Source: Lunularia cruciata (lineage: Eukaryota > Streptophyta > Marchantiopsida > Lunulariales > Lunulariaceae). From it: a DNA stretch of 64,000 nucleotides. A program made the translations under genes and the position numbers. The notes beneath the pieces were generated by a model, which saw nothing but the letters and a program-made list of their open reading frames with translations, was not told the DNA's origin and did no database searches. The DNA is taken from assembly GCA_948567375.1 (NCBI GenBank), contig OX419757.1, forward strand, positions 56,045,665 to 56,109,664, read 5' to 3'. How positions within the stretch are numbered: position 1 is the stretch's first letter; each line of letters begins with the position of its first letter. This document shows positions 32,440 through 42,057 of the stretch, piece after piece.

Positions 32440-34287
32440 ATATAGAAGATGTGGAATTCAACATAAACAAGTTCAATGGTAAGGATTTTTTATTTTGGAA
32501 GATGCAAATTGAGGAGTATTTGTATCAGAGAAGTTGCACCTACCGTTTGAGGCAGAAAAGCTAGAAAAGATAGACGAAGCTAAGTGGGAGCTTCTAGATT
32601 GACAAGCCTTGGGTGTGGATAGATTGACATTGGCAAGAAATGTTCCATACAACATTGTCCACAAGAAGACCACTCATAGGTGGATCAAGGTGTTATTGAA
32701 TATGTATGAGAAACCTTCAACCTTGAACAAGATATTCTTTATTTGCCAAGTAGTGAACACAAGGATGAAAGAAAGTGCAGTAGTTCAAAATCAAGTGAAT
32801 GATTCAATTCTATCATTTCAAGATTAGAATCTATGAAGATCAAACTTTGATGATGAATTCTAAGCATTGTTGGTATTATCATCATCACCTAATAGTTGAG
32901 GAGCAATAGTCACAACAATATGTAGTTCATCAAGATCAAGTGATTTGAAGTTTGAGAGTATACAAGACTTGATTCTTAATAAAGACATTTGTAGATGTAA
33001 TTCTTTGGAATCATCATCTATGGTGCTATATGCAAAGAGAAGAGGCAAAAGGCCTCAATGAAAAAGCCAAAGAAATGGTAGATCAAAGTCAAGGAAGAGA
33101 AGTGATTCAACAAGCTGCAAGGAAGTATGTAAAGAAATTGTGTGCTAGAATTGCAATAAGCTTGGTCACTTCAAGAGTCAATGTAAAAGTCCAAAGAAGG
33201 AGGAGAGCTCCATAAACATAGCAAAATAACAAGTGAATTCACTTCTTTGCTATGTAGAGTATCCCATACAATCTTATATTATGTCTGGTGCCCATTCCAC
33301 TCTACCCCATGTAAAGAGTTGATGCACAACTTTTTCTAGGAAATCTTAGAAAGGTTTATCTCCTTGACAATAAATCCTTATTTATCAAAGGAAAAGGAAA
33401 TGTGAATATAAAGACCACTCAAGGGTCAATATGATCTTTGATAGATGTTACATATATCCTTTGACTGAAGAAGTATTTGATGTCCATAGGTCAGCTAGAT
33501 GAGAAAGGATATCAAACATCCTTTGAAAGTAGGCAATGGAAGGTTACTTTAGGAAATCTAATTTTGGCATGAGGACAAATGGATGGAACTTTGTATGTTA
33601 GGAGAAAATCAGACTATTTGATGATTGTTGTTGATGCAATTTGGCCTTCAATCTTATTGCACCAAAGACTTGGTCACATCAGTGAGAATTTTATGAAGTA
33701 GTTAGTTGCTAATGGCCAAATCCTAGAGTTGAAGATTGTTTACCTTGGCTTTTGTGAATGCAAAAGTGAGTTATGTTCACAAAGGCTACAAGAGCACCAA
33801 AATTGGGAAAGCTATAGTTAATACATATAGATGTGTATAGCCTGACTTTAGTTGAGTCACTTGAATGATCTTAATACTAAGTCACCTTCACAAATAATGC
33901 TACAAAGAAGGTATGGGTTTTATTTTTGAGAAATAAATCTGATATCTTCAATGTTTTCAAGTGATGGAATCCAAGGTTGAAAACCAATCAAGTTTGAAAA
34001 TCAAGTGCATGAAATCTGATAATGGTGGAGAATATAGTAGTAATGATTAAGAGAGTGTTGTGTAGAGAATAGGACAAAAATGATCAACACTATCCTTGAG
34101 ATACCACAACAAAATGGTGTGGCTAAATGCTTGAATAGAATTCTTAATGAGAGAGCTTGATGCATGAGACTACAAGCAAGCTTGCCAAATTTTTTTGGAA
34201 AGATGCAATCAATACAATTGTATATCTCATAAATCAAGGACCCTCAATACCTTTTGGATTTAAGATCCCTAAGGAGGAATGGTGTTG
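32440..34287 (+). pseudogene. Copia gag, protease and integrase relic
   Basis: Readable in shifting frames. Gag starts with KFNGKDFLFWKMQIEEYL and continues with LNMYEKPSTLNKIFF (UBN2-type gag). The zinc knuckle at 33143-33184 (C-x-NCNKLGHFKSQC) has a TAG in it. A protease scar (MSGAHST) lies near 33281. The integrase zinc region (LHQRLGHISENFMK) is near 33655-33700, and the catalytic core has KSDNGGEYS near 34012 and QQNGVAKCLNR near 34110. Multiple stops and shifts make it non-functional. Confidence 0.8.
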
Positions 34288-34563
34288 GCAGTTTAGTCAA
34301 ATCCCGTAGATCAAGGTACATGATGCTCCAAGATGGAAGAAGTACTATACAATCCTAACACACACTTTGAGCAAGAGTTCCCAAAACCGTCTGCAAGCAA
34401 GAAATCCCATAGTGATTTGTGGGCAAAGGTCCCATAATGGCACGTAGAGATGTAGTAATCCCATAGTGATCCTAGCTTGATTGTGAGATAGAATTAGACA
34501 GTAAAACCAAGAATTGACTCGCAAGTTTGTCTCCTTGTTTATCATCCTCCAAGTAAGAATGTG
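34288..34563. other. No gene recognised
   Basis: Short unclassified stretch between the end of copia similarity and the left LTR of E1. Its last five bases, ATGTG (34559-34563), recur at the right edge of E1. Confidence 0.5.
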
Positions 34564-35011
34564 TGTCACGCCATTTGTAGTTCCGCATCTAGATGCTCGG
34601 ACACTGGAGTTCCAGTGATGGTAGTTAGAGTTATTCTAGCTGTTTCTCAGGGACTACTTTCCGACGGTTAGATTTCGTGTTCGGGGTACTGACTTCACGG
34701 TGGGGCCCACCGTCACTTTGCACCGTTTGCACCGTCGAGTGTGCCATCAGCGGGACCGTTAGGGTTTCAGGGCTAGCTCGAGTCCAGGGGGTATAGTTTC
34801 GAAGTGAGCTCCAGAGAGCTCACTTCTCTGATGTTGAGCCTTCGAGTTCCTGGCTATGGTGGACAGAGGCCGGCGAGCGTCACCTGGATTCTCTATGCTT
34901 GAGTGGGTGTGGCTTGACTGTAATCAGTGCCCAGTTGTTGGCAGTTTATAGAGTGACAGATCAAGTACTGATCTGAGTTGAGTTGAGTTGAATTGTTAAG
35001 CAATTTGATTA
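34564..35011 (+). repeat. 5' LTR body (HB) of E1
   Basis: 448 bp, TGTCACGCC ... CAATTTGATTA, equal in length to 43954-44401. It lacks the 105-bp T segment that follows HB at the 3' end. The next bases (CATCAGAGAAG) weakly resemble an initiator-Met PBS. Inside are a perfect 10-bp hairpin (34801-34810 with 34817-34826) and a TTGAG pentamer array near 34975. Confidence 0.85.
34674..34769 (+). promoter_or_regulatory. Cluster of six ACCGT/ACGGT motifs in the LTR of E1
   Basis: ACGGT at 34674 and 34707; ACCGT at 34719, 34732, 34741 and 34765. The 34707-34723 pair forms a perfect palindrome around a single G (ACGGTGGG-G-CCCACCGT). The cluster is repeated in the 3' LTR at about 44064-44159. Two sites contain AACGG on the minus strand, the core recognised by plant three-repeat MYB proteins. 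A regulatory role is inference. Confidence 0.35.
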
Positions 35012-36380
35012 CATCAGAGAAGTGAAGTCAGGGGGAAATCGGGTGCAGGAACGTTGAGTGTTGGTGGTATCTCCAAGCTCGGTGGATCGTGGTAGCTCGA
35101 TTCAGGTTCTGTGTTTCCCTAGTGTGCAGAAGCTCGTGTAGTTGGTGCAAATTTGGCAGTTAGGCGGACGGTGTGCGGAAGCGCTGGCCAAATTTCGAGC
35201 AAAGAAGGAGCAATTTTCGAGCAGTGTTGTGATTTTGAGCTCAGGAGGTGAAGGCAGGACCAATTTGCTGCGAGTTGGGCTCGGAAAGTGAAATTGAAGG
35301 TGGAGTTGGAAAGCTCTTCTCATGAAATTGTGATTTGGAAAAACCCGTTTTGTCAATTTGGCTCGAGTGGAAAGTTAGCGGGGGATTTGGCGGACATCCA
35401 TCTTTAGGGTTTACGTCAGATTTTACGTCAGATTTTTGGGCCAGAATTGGAGGAGTTTCGCTGTTTGGCCAGATTTGGAGAAGTTTCGCTAGTTTGGAGG
35501 AGTTTCATAGATTTGGAGAAGTTTCGCCAATTTTGGAGGAGGTTCGAAGTGGCAACAAGAAAGGCCTCATTTGGCTGAATTTCGGCGTTTCGAGGCTTCG
35601 AGGCATAGGGCTGTGGGCTATGAGAGGCTACGAAGGCCTAGAAGGGCCAGAAGGGCCAGCAAGCCAGCTTGCTGGCGTGAGGCTAGCTAGTTTAGTGTAG
35701 ATCTTGGTCATTGGTTGGCAAAATCTGCCTTTCTTGCTAGATTGTGCGCAACAGGGTTTGACCCCTAGATCTCTTGTTCCTAGACTGGTGCCCTAGCCAA
35801 CTGGTCCACCCTCACTTGTTGTCATAGTGACTGTGCCACTGTTATCTATACACATGTAGCTTTGGCTAGGAGAGGCAGTTTGATCCCATTCTTGGTGATC
35901 CTGGTAGCTTAGGACTTAGATACGAACTACTCTTATGTCAAATGCCAAATGGTGGCAGAGTCAGTCCCGTGTTGTGTTATGAGATGGAGGGTTTTCGTTT
36001 AGATTTCTTGTGATTGGATCCCCTCCATTCTCTGCTTCCTGTTTGTGCACCACGTTTGTGTAAGGTGCCTTGACTTTTGAGCGTTGGTGCTCTGGTGTGC
36101 TCTCGGTGGTGAGGCTGGAGTGATGACCAGTCAGACTACCTTTGTTTCTCTCCGGTGAGGCAGGAAGTGATGACCTGCAGACCGTGAGAGTGCGTGTTAT
36201 GATGGCAAGTTACAGGTTGCCCTTCCCCTAGTGTAGTTATCTCGGTTAGAGTTACATTAGTTGGTGGTGTTTTAGTTGGTGTTGGCACGCGGTGGTGTTG
36301 GCACTTGGTGGGGCACTTGCGGTTGCGACTTGCTGTTGCAGTTGGTGGTTCGGGTTTGTTGGTGTGGTTACTTTGTCACG
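35012..36380 (+). other. Untranslated leader of E1
   Basis: No convincing gene; the frame at 35335-35700 has low-complexity repeats (GGAGAAGTTTCG) and no homologue here. On the minus strand, 35741-35813 resembles a tRNA-derived SINE head, with an A-box-like TGGCTAGGGCACC and a B-box-like GGGTCAAACCC about 30 nt apart. The mini-ORFs found in families B and D are absent. Confidence 0.5.
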
Positions 36381-37283
36381 ATGGAGTTCTTTGGAGATTC
36401 CAGAGGAGTTAGCCCTGCAGTACGCAGTGGGTTTACTCGGAGTGGTGCTCGGTATCAGCCTGTATCTCAGGTCCCAGTGAGGGAGGAGATTGACTCTGAG
36501 TTGGAGTTCGACACAGGAGCTGATTCAGTTGAGAGTGCACTTGGTGTGTCCGCACCGTTGTTGTGGGACATGGACGAGATTTATGGGGCCTCCAAAGGCC
36601 CTAGGCGTTACTCTGGTACAAAGGGTACCATTGAGTTGGATGACTTCATCCAGGAGTTCGATAGTTGGTGTGATCTGCAGCAGATGCGGAACCCGACTTT
36701 GTTTACACCCTTCATGGCATGGAAGGGGTTGTTTCAGCACTTGGAGGGTCCACCGATGGACGACTACCATGAGTTCAGGAGAGCTCATTTGGAGGAGATT
36801 GAGTTATGGAGACAGTATTGGTCTCCACACTATGTCTCCATCACTTCAAGTTTGGTGGCCAGGAGTAGGTCGGCTGTACCTACGAGTTCTAGCTCGAGTA
36901 GTGTTGGTGGAGCTAGTGGAGGTGCACTAGCTGGAGATAGTGCTACTACGAGTGGAGGTACCGCTGCAGGAGGTGGTGTGGTACCGGGGTTTAACCCCAT
37001 GGTTGAGTTCTTCCTATGTTTGAGGCAGAACTACCAGGGAGTGCGGACTGACAAGCTGAGGAGCTTGCAGGAGTTCCAGCGGAAGGCTGGAGAGAGCCTA
37101 CGCGAGGCATACACTTGCATGAGGCGGCTGATCAGTTTCACTCAGGGAGTTACTGAGGCCCAGGCAGTCCAGTTTTGGTTTGGGATACTGGACATGGAGT
37201 TGCGACGTAGAGTTCGTGATGCTACGTTGTTGCATCACGAACTCTACTTCGCCCACTTTGGCAGTAGTCTTTGGTTTGGCTGA
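36381..37283 (+). CDS. Gag of E1 (capsid part)
   Basis: From the ATG at 36381: a disordered N-terminus, then a retrotransposon gag domain (RYSGTKGTIELDDFIQEFD, FMAWKGLFQHLEG). A Ser/Gly-rich linker separates it from a helical second half (FNPMVEFFLCLRQNY, LQEFQRKAGESLREAYTCMRRL). It builds the virus-like particle. The frame ends at 37283; the expected continuation (TLAVVFGLAEHIELN, then the zinc knuckles) is in the next frame from about 37250. An inverted repeat sits exactly at this junction. Either a mutation or a programmed shift is possible; copy A does not cover the site. Confidence 0.8.
   Translation: MEFFGDSRGVSPAVRSGFTRSGARYQPVSQVPVREEIDSELEFDTGADSVESALGVSAPLLWDMDEIYGASKGPRRYSGTKGTIELDDFIQEFDSWCDLQQMRNPTLFTPFMAWKGLFQHLEGPPMDDYHEFRRAHLEEIELWRQYWSPHYVSITSSLVARSRSAVPTSSSSSSVGGASGGALAGDSATTSGGTAAGGGVVPGFNPMVEFFLCLRQNYQGVRTDKLRSLQEFQRKAGESLREAYTCMRRLISFTQGVTEAQAVQFWFGILDMELRRRVRDATLLHHELYFAHFGSSLWFG
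37202..37252. repeat. Perfect inverted repeat at the gag frame junction
   Basis: Arms 37207-37222 and 37232-37247 are perfect 16-mers around a 9-nt loop. After one mismatch they extend by four further pairs (37202-37205 with 37249-37252). This would form a very stable RNA hairpin exactly where the reading frame must change. Confidence 0.85.
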
Positions 37284-39279
37284 GCATATTGAGCTCAACA
37301 TGGTGGAGGAGAGAGTGGTGACATCTGGATTTGGTAGAGAGACCTCATCCACGGTTGTGACTTCTTCTAGAGTGCAGCAGAGTGCACCACGCCCAGTTGG
37401 TTTTCAAGGACAGGGTGGACAGCCTAGATCCTATGGAGCGAGTGGAGGGCCTAGTGGAGTTAGACCCTTACCCTCATTTTCGGGTCAGCATCAGCCAGTG
37501 AGTGGTGGTGTTGCTTGTTGGACTTGTGGTGGACCTCACCATAGGAGAGAGTGTACTCAGGGCAGCGGACCTGATACCTCTGGTGCATCACAGCCAGCAC
37601 AGAGGCAGTGTGAGCACTGCCATAGATTTGGTCATACTAGTGACCGGTGTTTTGACCTACACCCGGAGTTACGGAGTGGTAGGGCTGCTATGGCAGGTAG
37701 TAGAGGAGCTCCAGTTCATGGAGGACGAGGTGGTAGAGGTGGTGGTAGAGGATCTACACCTAGTAGGGGTGCAGTACCTGCCCTTACTTCTGACACAGCT
37801 ATGGCTACTCGGATTGAGAAGTTGGAGCAGAGATTGGCTAGTATGGCTATTGCTCATAGGAGATCAGATTCGGGTGCTGAGGCTTCCACCTCATATGCTG
37901 GTGATAGAGATGCTTTGGACTTCATGTGCGGAGCAGCACAGGTGGATGCATTTGTAGCAGTGACTAGGAGTGCAGTACGTGCTCCAGAGCCTAGAGGAGC
38001 ATCAGTGGAGTTGGACCCACAGAGAGGAGAGGTTGGGAGACAGGTCAGACTTCCCCAGTCTTTCACGCTATCTGAGGCATTGCAGACGACATCCATGGTT
38101 CCTAGACGTCCCAGTGTAGGTGTGGTAGGTGGTGATGGAGTACCTGATGGAATACCTGCTAGTCAGCCACCTGCTACTACACAGACTGAGTCTAGCATGA
38201 TGTTGGGGGCGGCTCAGCTGATTATGCGGCATCCTTTATTTTCAGCCAGTGACATGTTTACATTGGGAGTGGACCCAGCCCCAGTGTTCCGGTTGGCTGC
38301 CACGTTGTGTGAGATTAGGGATGGTGCAGTTCCTACTACTAGAGCAGAGGTGGTTGGTAGTGGAGCTGACTTGTTTGAGGAGCATGGGATCCGTTCAGCG
38401 ACCAGTTGTTTATGGCAGGCAGCAGCGGCTAGACTGGAGGAGTTGCCAGCTAGACCGGCCTTTGAGAGAGCGCGGTTTACACCTGGTGTTGTCCTATTGG
38501 ATAACCAGAGGGGGATTTTTTGTTTGGTGGGACCTTCAGGGAAGGTCTATACACCACAGAGAGTCTTGTTAGACTCTGGTGCGCAGCCCCTTATGTTGGG
38601 GAAGGCTGCAGTTGTTGGTCTGGAGTTACGGAAGACCGATGTGGAGAGGTGTCAGATCCAGACATCTCTTGGTGGTGGTTCGACACAGTACATCACACGT
38701 GGAGAGCTTGTTGTCCAGGTTCAGCCTGGTCATCCGACTGATAGCTCGGTGGTGAGAGCTCAGGCTATTGCGACGATAGCTGAGTCCTATGATGTGCTAG
38801 TTGGGGGAGCAGTGTTATACCCTATGGGTTTCAGTATTGACTATTGGGAGGAGACAGCCTCTTATAGACCTGGTTGGCAGTCTGGTGAGGGACGGGTATG
38901 TCGCCTACCAGTACGCTTCAGTAGTGGCAGTCTTGGCTCACTACAGTCCGGGACCATGGCAGCATCAGTTTTGGCTTTCAGCGGTGCAGTTACTTGGCCT
39001 GGTGACTTGTTGGAGGGGAACGCCCATGCAGAGGATACTCCAGTACCAAAGGAGATCACTCGGCTATGGAGTACGAGTGGGATTGTTCCATCCACCTTGG
39101 ATGTTCCATTGTGGAGTTCAGAGGAGGCATTGCAGCAACATGCAGATCAGTTGGTGCAGCAGGCTTGGAGTGGAGCCTTCGTACCATCAGGGGATGAGTG
39201 TGAGGATGAGCCTCCAGAGGCGATTGCTTTGACACCTCTGGATAACACACTCATTGCTTGGCAGTATCCAATAGAGGGG
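37250..39279 (+). CDS. Zinc knuckles, protease and linker of E1
   Basis: Open in one frame. The first knuckle CWTCGGPHHRREC begins at 37516 and the second, CEHCHRFGHTSDRC, near 37609; both are C-x2-C ... H-x4-C. A Gly/Arg-rich stretch follows. The aspartic protease has its Asp-Ser-Gly-Ala at 38572-38583 and a YDVLVGGAVLYPMGF segment near 38788, in the position of the usual I-L-G-x-D/P-W box. A linker of about 100 residues (ALTPLDNTLIAWQY) leads directly into DNMT motif I without a stop. The methyltransferase would thus be made as part of the Gag-Pol polyprotein. Confidence 0.85.
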
Positions 39280-40563
39280 ATATGTCTATTAGAGTTGTTT
39301 GGTGGGATCAGCACCGGACTAGCTGCGGTGTTACAGGCGGGTATCCGAGTACAGAGGTACTTGTATGTAGAGAGAGATGAGACTGCTAGGCGAGTCTCTC
39401 TACATCATGTGGCACACTTGGCCTATCGGTATCCGGAGTTATTACCGATGTCAGCAGTCAGAGGTTACCAGAAGGCCTTACCAGGAGACATTTCCTTATT
39501 GGGGGCGCATGACCTAGAGAGACATGGGCCCATTCACTTGGTGATTTCTGGATGGCCATGTTAGGGACATACACGTGCGGGCCGCGGTTTGGGTCTTCAG
39601 GATCCTCGTTCTGGTGTGTTTTAGGAGATGTTACGGATACTACGACATCTCCAGGTTCATCAGTCTGTTTCTCCAGCTTACCTTTTGGAGAACGTTCCAT
39701 TGATGGGTGATTCTCACACTAGAGTGGTGGCAAGTACACATCAGGTCCATTCTTGGATGGGACCTGCTGTATTGTTAGATGCAGCCAGAGTGGGATCACG
39801 GGCTCATCGTCTTTGTCTTTGGTGGACGAACCTTTTACCCAGAGAGGTTCTACAGCGTAGTTATGATGGGATTCAGCGACTAGACCACATTCTTGTTGAT
39901 GATATCTTGGATGCTGGACGTCAGTCTCAGACAGTGGTAGTGGCTGATAGGTCACCCATGGCAGTGGTGAACCTAGTTGGACAGCCTAGAGCTGCATTTC
40001 CCACACTCATGAGTTTCCCAGGCTCTCATGCTTTTCGAGAGGGAGGACCTGGACTTGTTTGGGACTCACAGTTACAGCAGTTGGTGGAACCCAATGCTGA
40101 TGAGAGAGAGCGGGCGATGGGTTTTCGCACCGGTATTACCGCTATTCCAGCAGTGTCAGAGGCATCCAGGCATCAGGTGTTAGGTCAGGCTATGGACCTG
40201 AACTGTTTGACCTGGATTGTGAGCCTTGGTTTGGCAGAGCAGCGTAGGATGCGCTTGATAGGCATCACCACTCGGACACTTGTGAGCCCTGTGCCTATCG
40301 AGACGATTCAGGCACATGCTGGGGGCGATGGACCGAGTGGACATGGTATTCTTGGGACACATCCAGTAGCTACTAGGGAGAGTGGTCTACTTGGAGTCCA
40401 TCCAGGTGAGTGTGGGCTACTTGGATTACACCCTTGGTCCACATGGGATGCAGCCAGAGGACGTATGGAGCTTGCAGCCAGAGTGGAGGGAGTTTTTCAC
40501 ACAGAGGTTGGGACCTCTAGTGGTCGGGAGCATGACACCATTGCTCCCAAGGGCCCAGTGTAG
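39280..40563 (+). pseudogene. C5 cytosine DNA methyltransferase domain of E1
   Basis: About 312 residues of catalytic domain (39283-40218), canonical motif order, so not DRM-type. Motif I (CLLELFGGISTGLAAVL) binds S-adenosylmethionine; motif II Glu is at 39370. In motif IV, Trp-Pro-Cys has the nucleophile Cys at 39559-39561, and the following Gln codon is TAG here (CAA in copy A). Motif VI Glu-Asn-Val is at 39688-39696. Motif VIII (RVGSRAHRLCLWWTN, 39787-39831) recalls the AHRxRxxWxN of DNMT3/DRM enzymes. Motif IX Met-Gly-Phe is at 40117-40125 and motif X (VLGQAMDLN) at 40177-40203. A second stop at 39622 is a TGG-to-TAG change. The target-recognition part between VIII and IX is short. Confidence 0.9.
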
Positions 40564-40569
40564 CAGCCA
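40561..40569 (+). promoter_or_regulatory. Candidate stop-codon readthrough signal UAG-CAG-CCA
   Basis: The DNMT frame stops at TAG and RT follows in the same frame. The six bases after the stop, CAGCCA, fit the CAR-YYA consensus of tobamovirus-type leaky UAG codons. Copy A has TAG TAG TTA here, which a single C-to-T change would produce from TAG CAG TTA, also a CAR-YYA match. Translation control is inference from the motif. Confidence 0.5.
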
Positions 40570-42057
40570 GTCAGTACGTCTTCCACTCCTACTACAGTTA
40601 CAGAGGATACTTGGGAGCCAGATCTTGGACCCAAGCTTACTGGAGAGGAAAGACGGAGGGTTTGGAGGTTCTTGAGGAGTCACACAAGTTGTTTTGCCTT
40701 CAGTATGAAGGATTTGGGTGCTCTGAAGGGACCTGGTATACGGATTGAGCTGACTAGCGACACACCTATTTTCCGACGTCCTTATCGATATAGTGAGATG
40801 GAGAGGACATTGATTCAGAGCCGGAGTAGTGACCTTTTTGAGGCTGGTTTGGTGGAGATTTCACATGGAGAGTATGCATCAGCGATAGTGATGCCAGCCA
40901 AGAAGGATATGCATGGCAACTATACAGATAGGCGGATGTGTGGAGATTACCGTCCTATCAACCGACAGACCAGGGCTGATCGGTATGCCATGCCTACACC
41001 GGAGGAGATTTTTGATGCGATTGGGCATGCAAAGGTCTTCAGTACTTTGGATCTTCGAGCGGGATATCATCAGTTGCCGATCAGGGAGGAGGATAAGTCC
41101 AAGACAGCATTTTGGGCTATTGATCCTCACGGCAAGGATGTGTTATATCAGTGGAGGTTCTTACCATTTGGGTTGAAGAATGCTCCTGCTGAGTTCCAGA
41201 GGGTCATGGATAGGATCCTAGCTGGACTGGATTTTGCTCGGTGCTATATTGATGACATTTTGGTGTATAGCACTACTGTGGAGGAGCATGAGTGACAGTT
41301 GTTGGAGGTGTTTGAGAGGTTGAGATCTCATGGACTCAAATTACATCCTGGGAAGTGTAGGTTCTTCCATGAGCAGGTTGAGTATTTGGGTCACACTATC
41401 TACCCCGGAGGACTTGGTGTTCAGCAGACCAAGGTGGAGGCTATTGCACGTATTCCTCGACCTACGAATGTGAGCAGAGTGCGAGCATTCCTTGGGTTGG
41501 CGAACTTCTATCGCCGCTATGTTAGAGGATTTAGTGCCATTGCCAAGGCCTTGACGAAGCTGACCAAGCTTACACAAGAGTGGTGTTGGGGAGATGAGCA
41601 GGAGAGAGCTTTTGTAGAGCTCAAGGAGAGGTTGACATCTGCTCCTATTTTGAGGAGACCGATCAGGGGACGACCATTTCAGGTTCACACTGATTGGAGT
41701 ATGTTGGGGCTTGGAGCGGTGCTCACCCAACATGATGATGAGGAGAAGGAGTTTGTGGTGGCCTATGCTAGTTGCTCCAACAATTCAGCGGAGGCGAAGT
41801 ATAGTTCATATGAGGGAGAGTGCTTGGCAGCAGTTTGGGCAGTAGCACATTTCCGATGTTACCTATTTGGTTACCCCTTCACTCTCATCACTGATCATCA
41901 GCCGCTGAAGTGGTTGATGGAGTCCGACAAGCTTTCAGGGAAGCTTGCACGATGGGCTCTGATTTTACAGGAGTATGATTTCACGGTTGTTCACAGACCT
42001 GGAGTGGTGAACCGTGATGCAGATGGGTTGAGTAGAAACCCATGTCCCAGCCAGTAG
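40564..42057 (+). pseudogene. Reverse transcriptase and RNase H of E1
   Basis: In frame with the DNMT. The RT fingers (IVMPAKKD, CGDYRPINRQT) are followed by the palm (LDLRAGYHQLPI) with Tyr-Ile-Asp-Asp at 41245-41256. RNase H has HTDWSMLGLG, a GECLAAVWA Glu, TDHQPLKWL and NRDADGLSR, so all four acidic residues are present. A single TGA at 41293-41295 replaces a CGA (present in copy A). It ends at TAG 42055-42057, also present in copy A. RT copies the genomic RNA into cDNA. Confidence 0.92.

Larger units (their letters stand above)
31687..34287 (+). mobile_element. Ty1/copia relic, 5' part
   Basis: A probable 5' LTR (about 31687-32388, starting TGTTAGAGAG and ending CCCAACA) is followed by a perfect initiator-Met PBS. 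Decayed gag, zinc knuckle, protease and integrase follow in copia order. The sequence loses similarity at about 34287, so RT, RNase H and the 3' LTR are missing. The LTR start is tentative because no second LTR is present. Confidence 0.7.

Noticed and set aside
34959-34993. TTGAG pentamer microsatellite as an independent feature
   Set aside because: It is part of the LTR body and recurs in each LTR copy, so it is covered there.
35335-35700. 121-residue open frame in the E1 leader
   Set aside because: Low-complexity repeats, no domain, and no relative elsewhere in the window; it lies in a typical untranslated leader.
39280-40563. DRM-type (rearranged) methyltransferase
   Set aside because: Motif I precedes motifs IV to X here, so the order is canonical; only the motif VIII wording resembles DRM/DNMT3.
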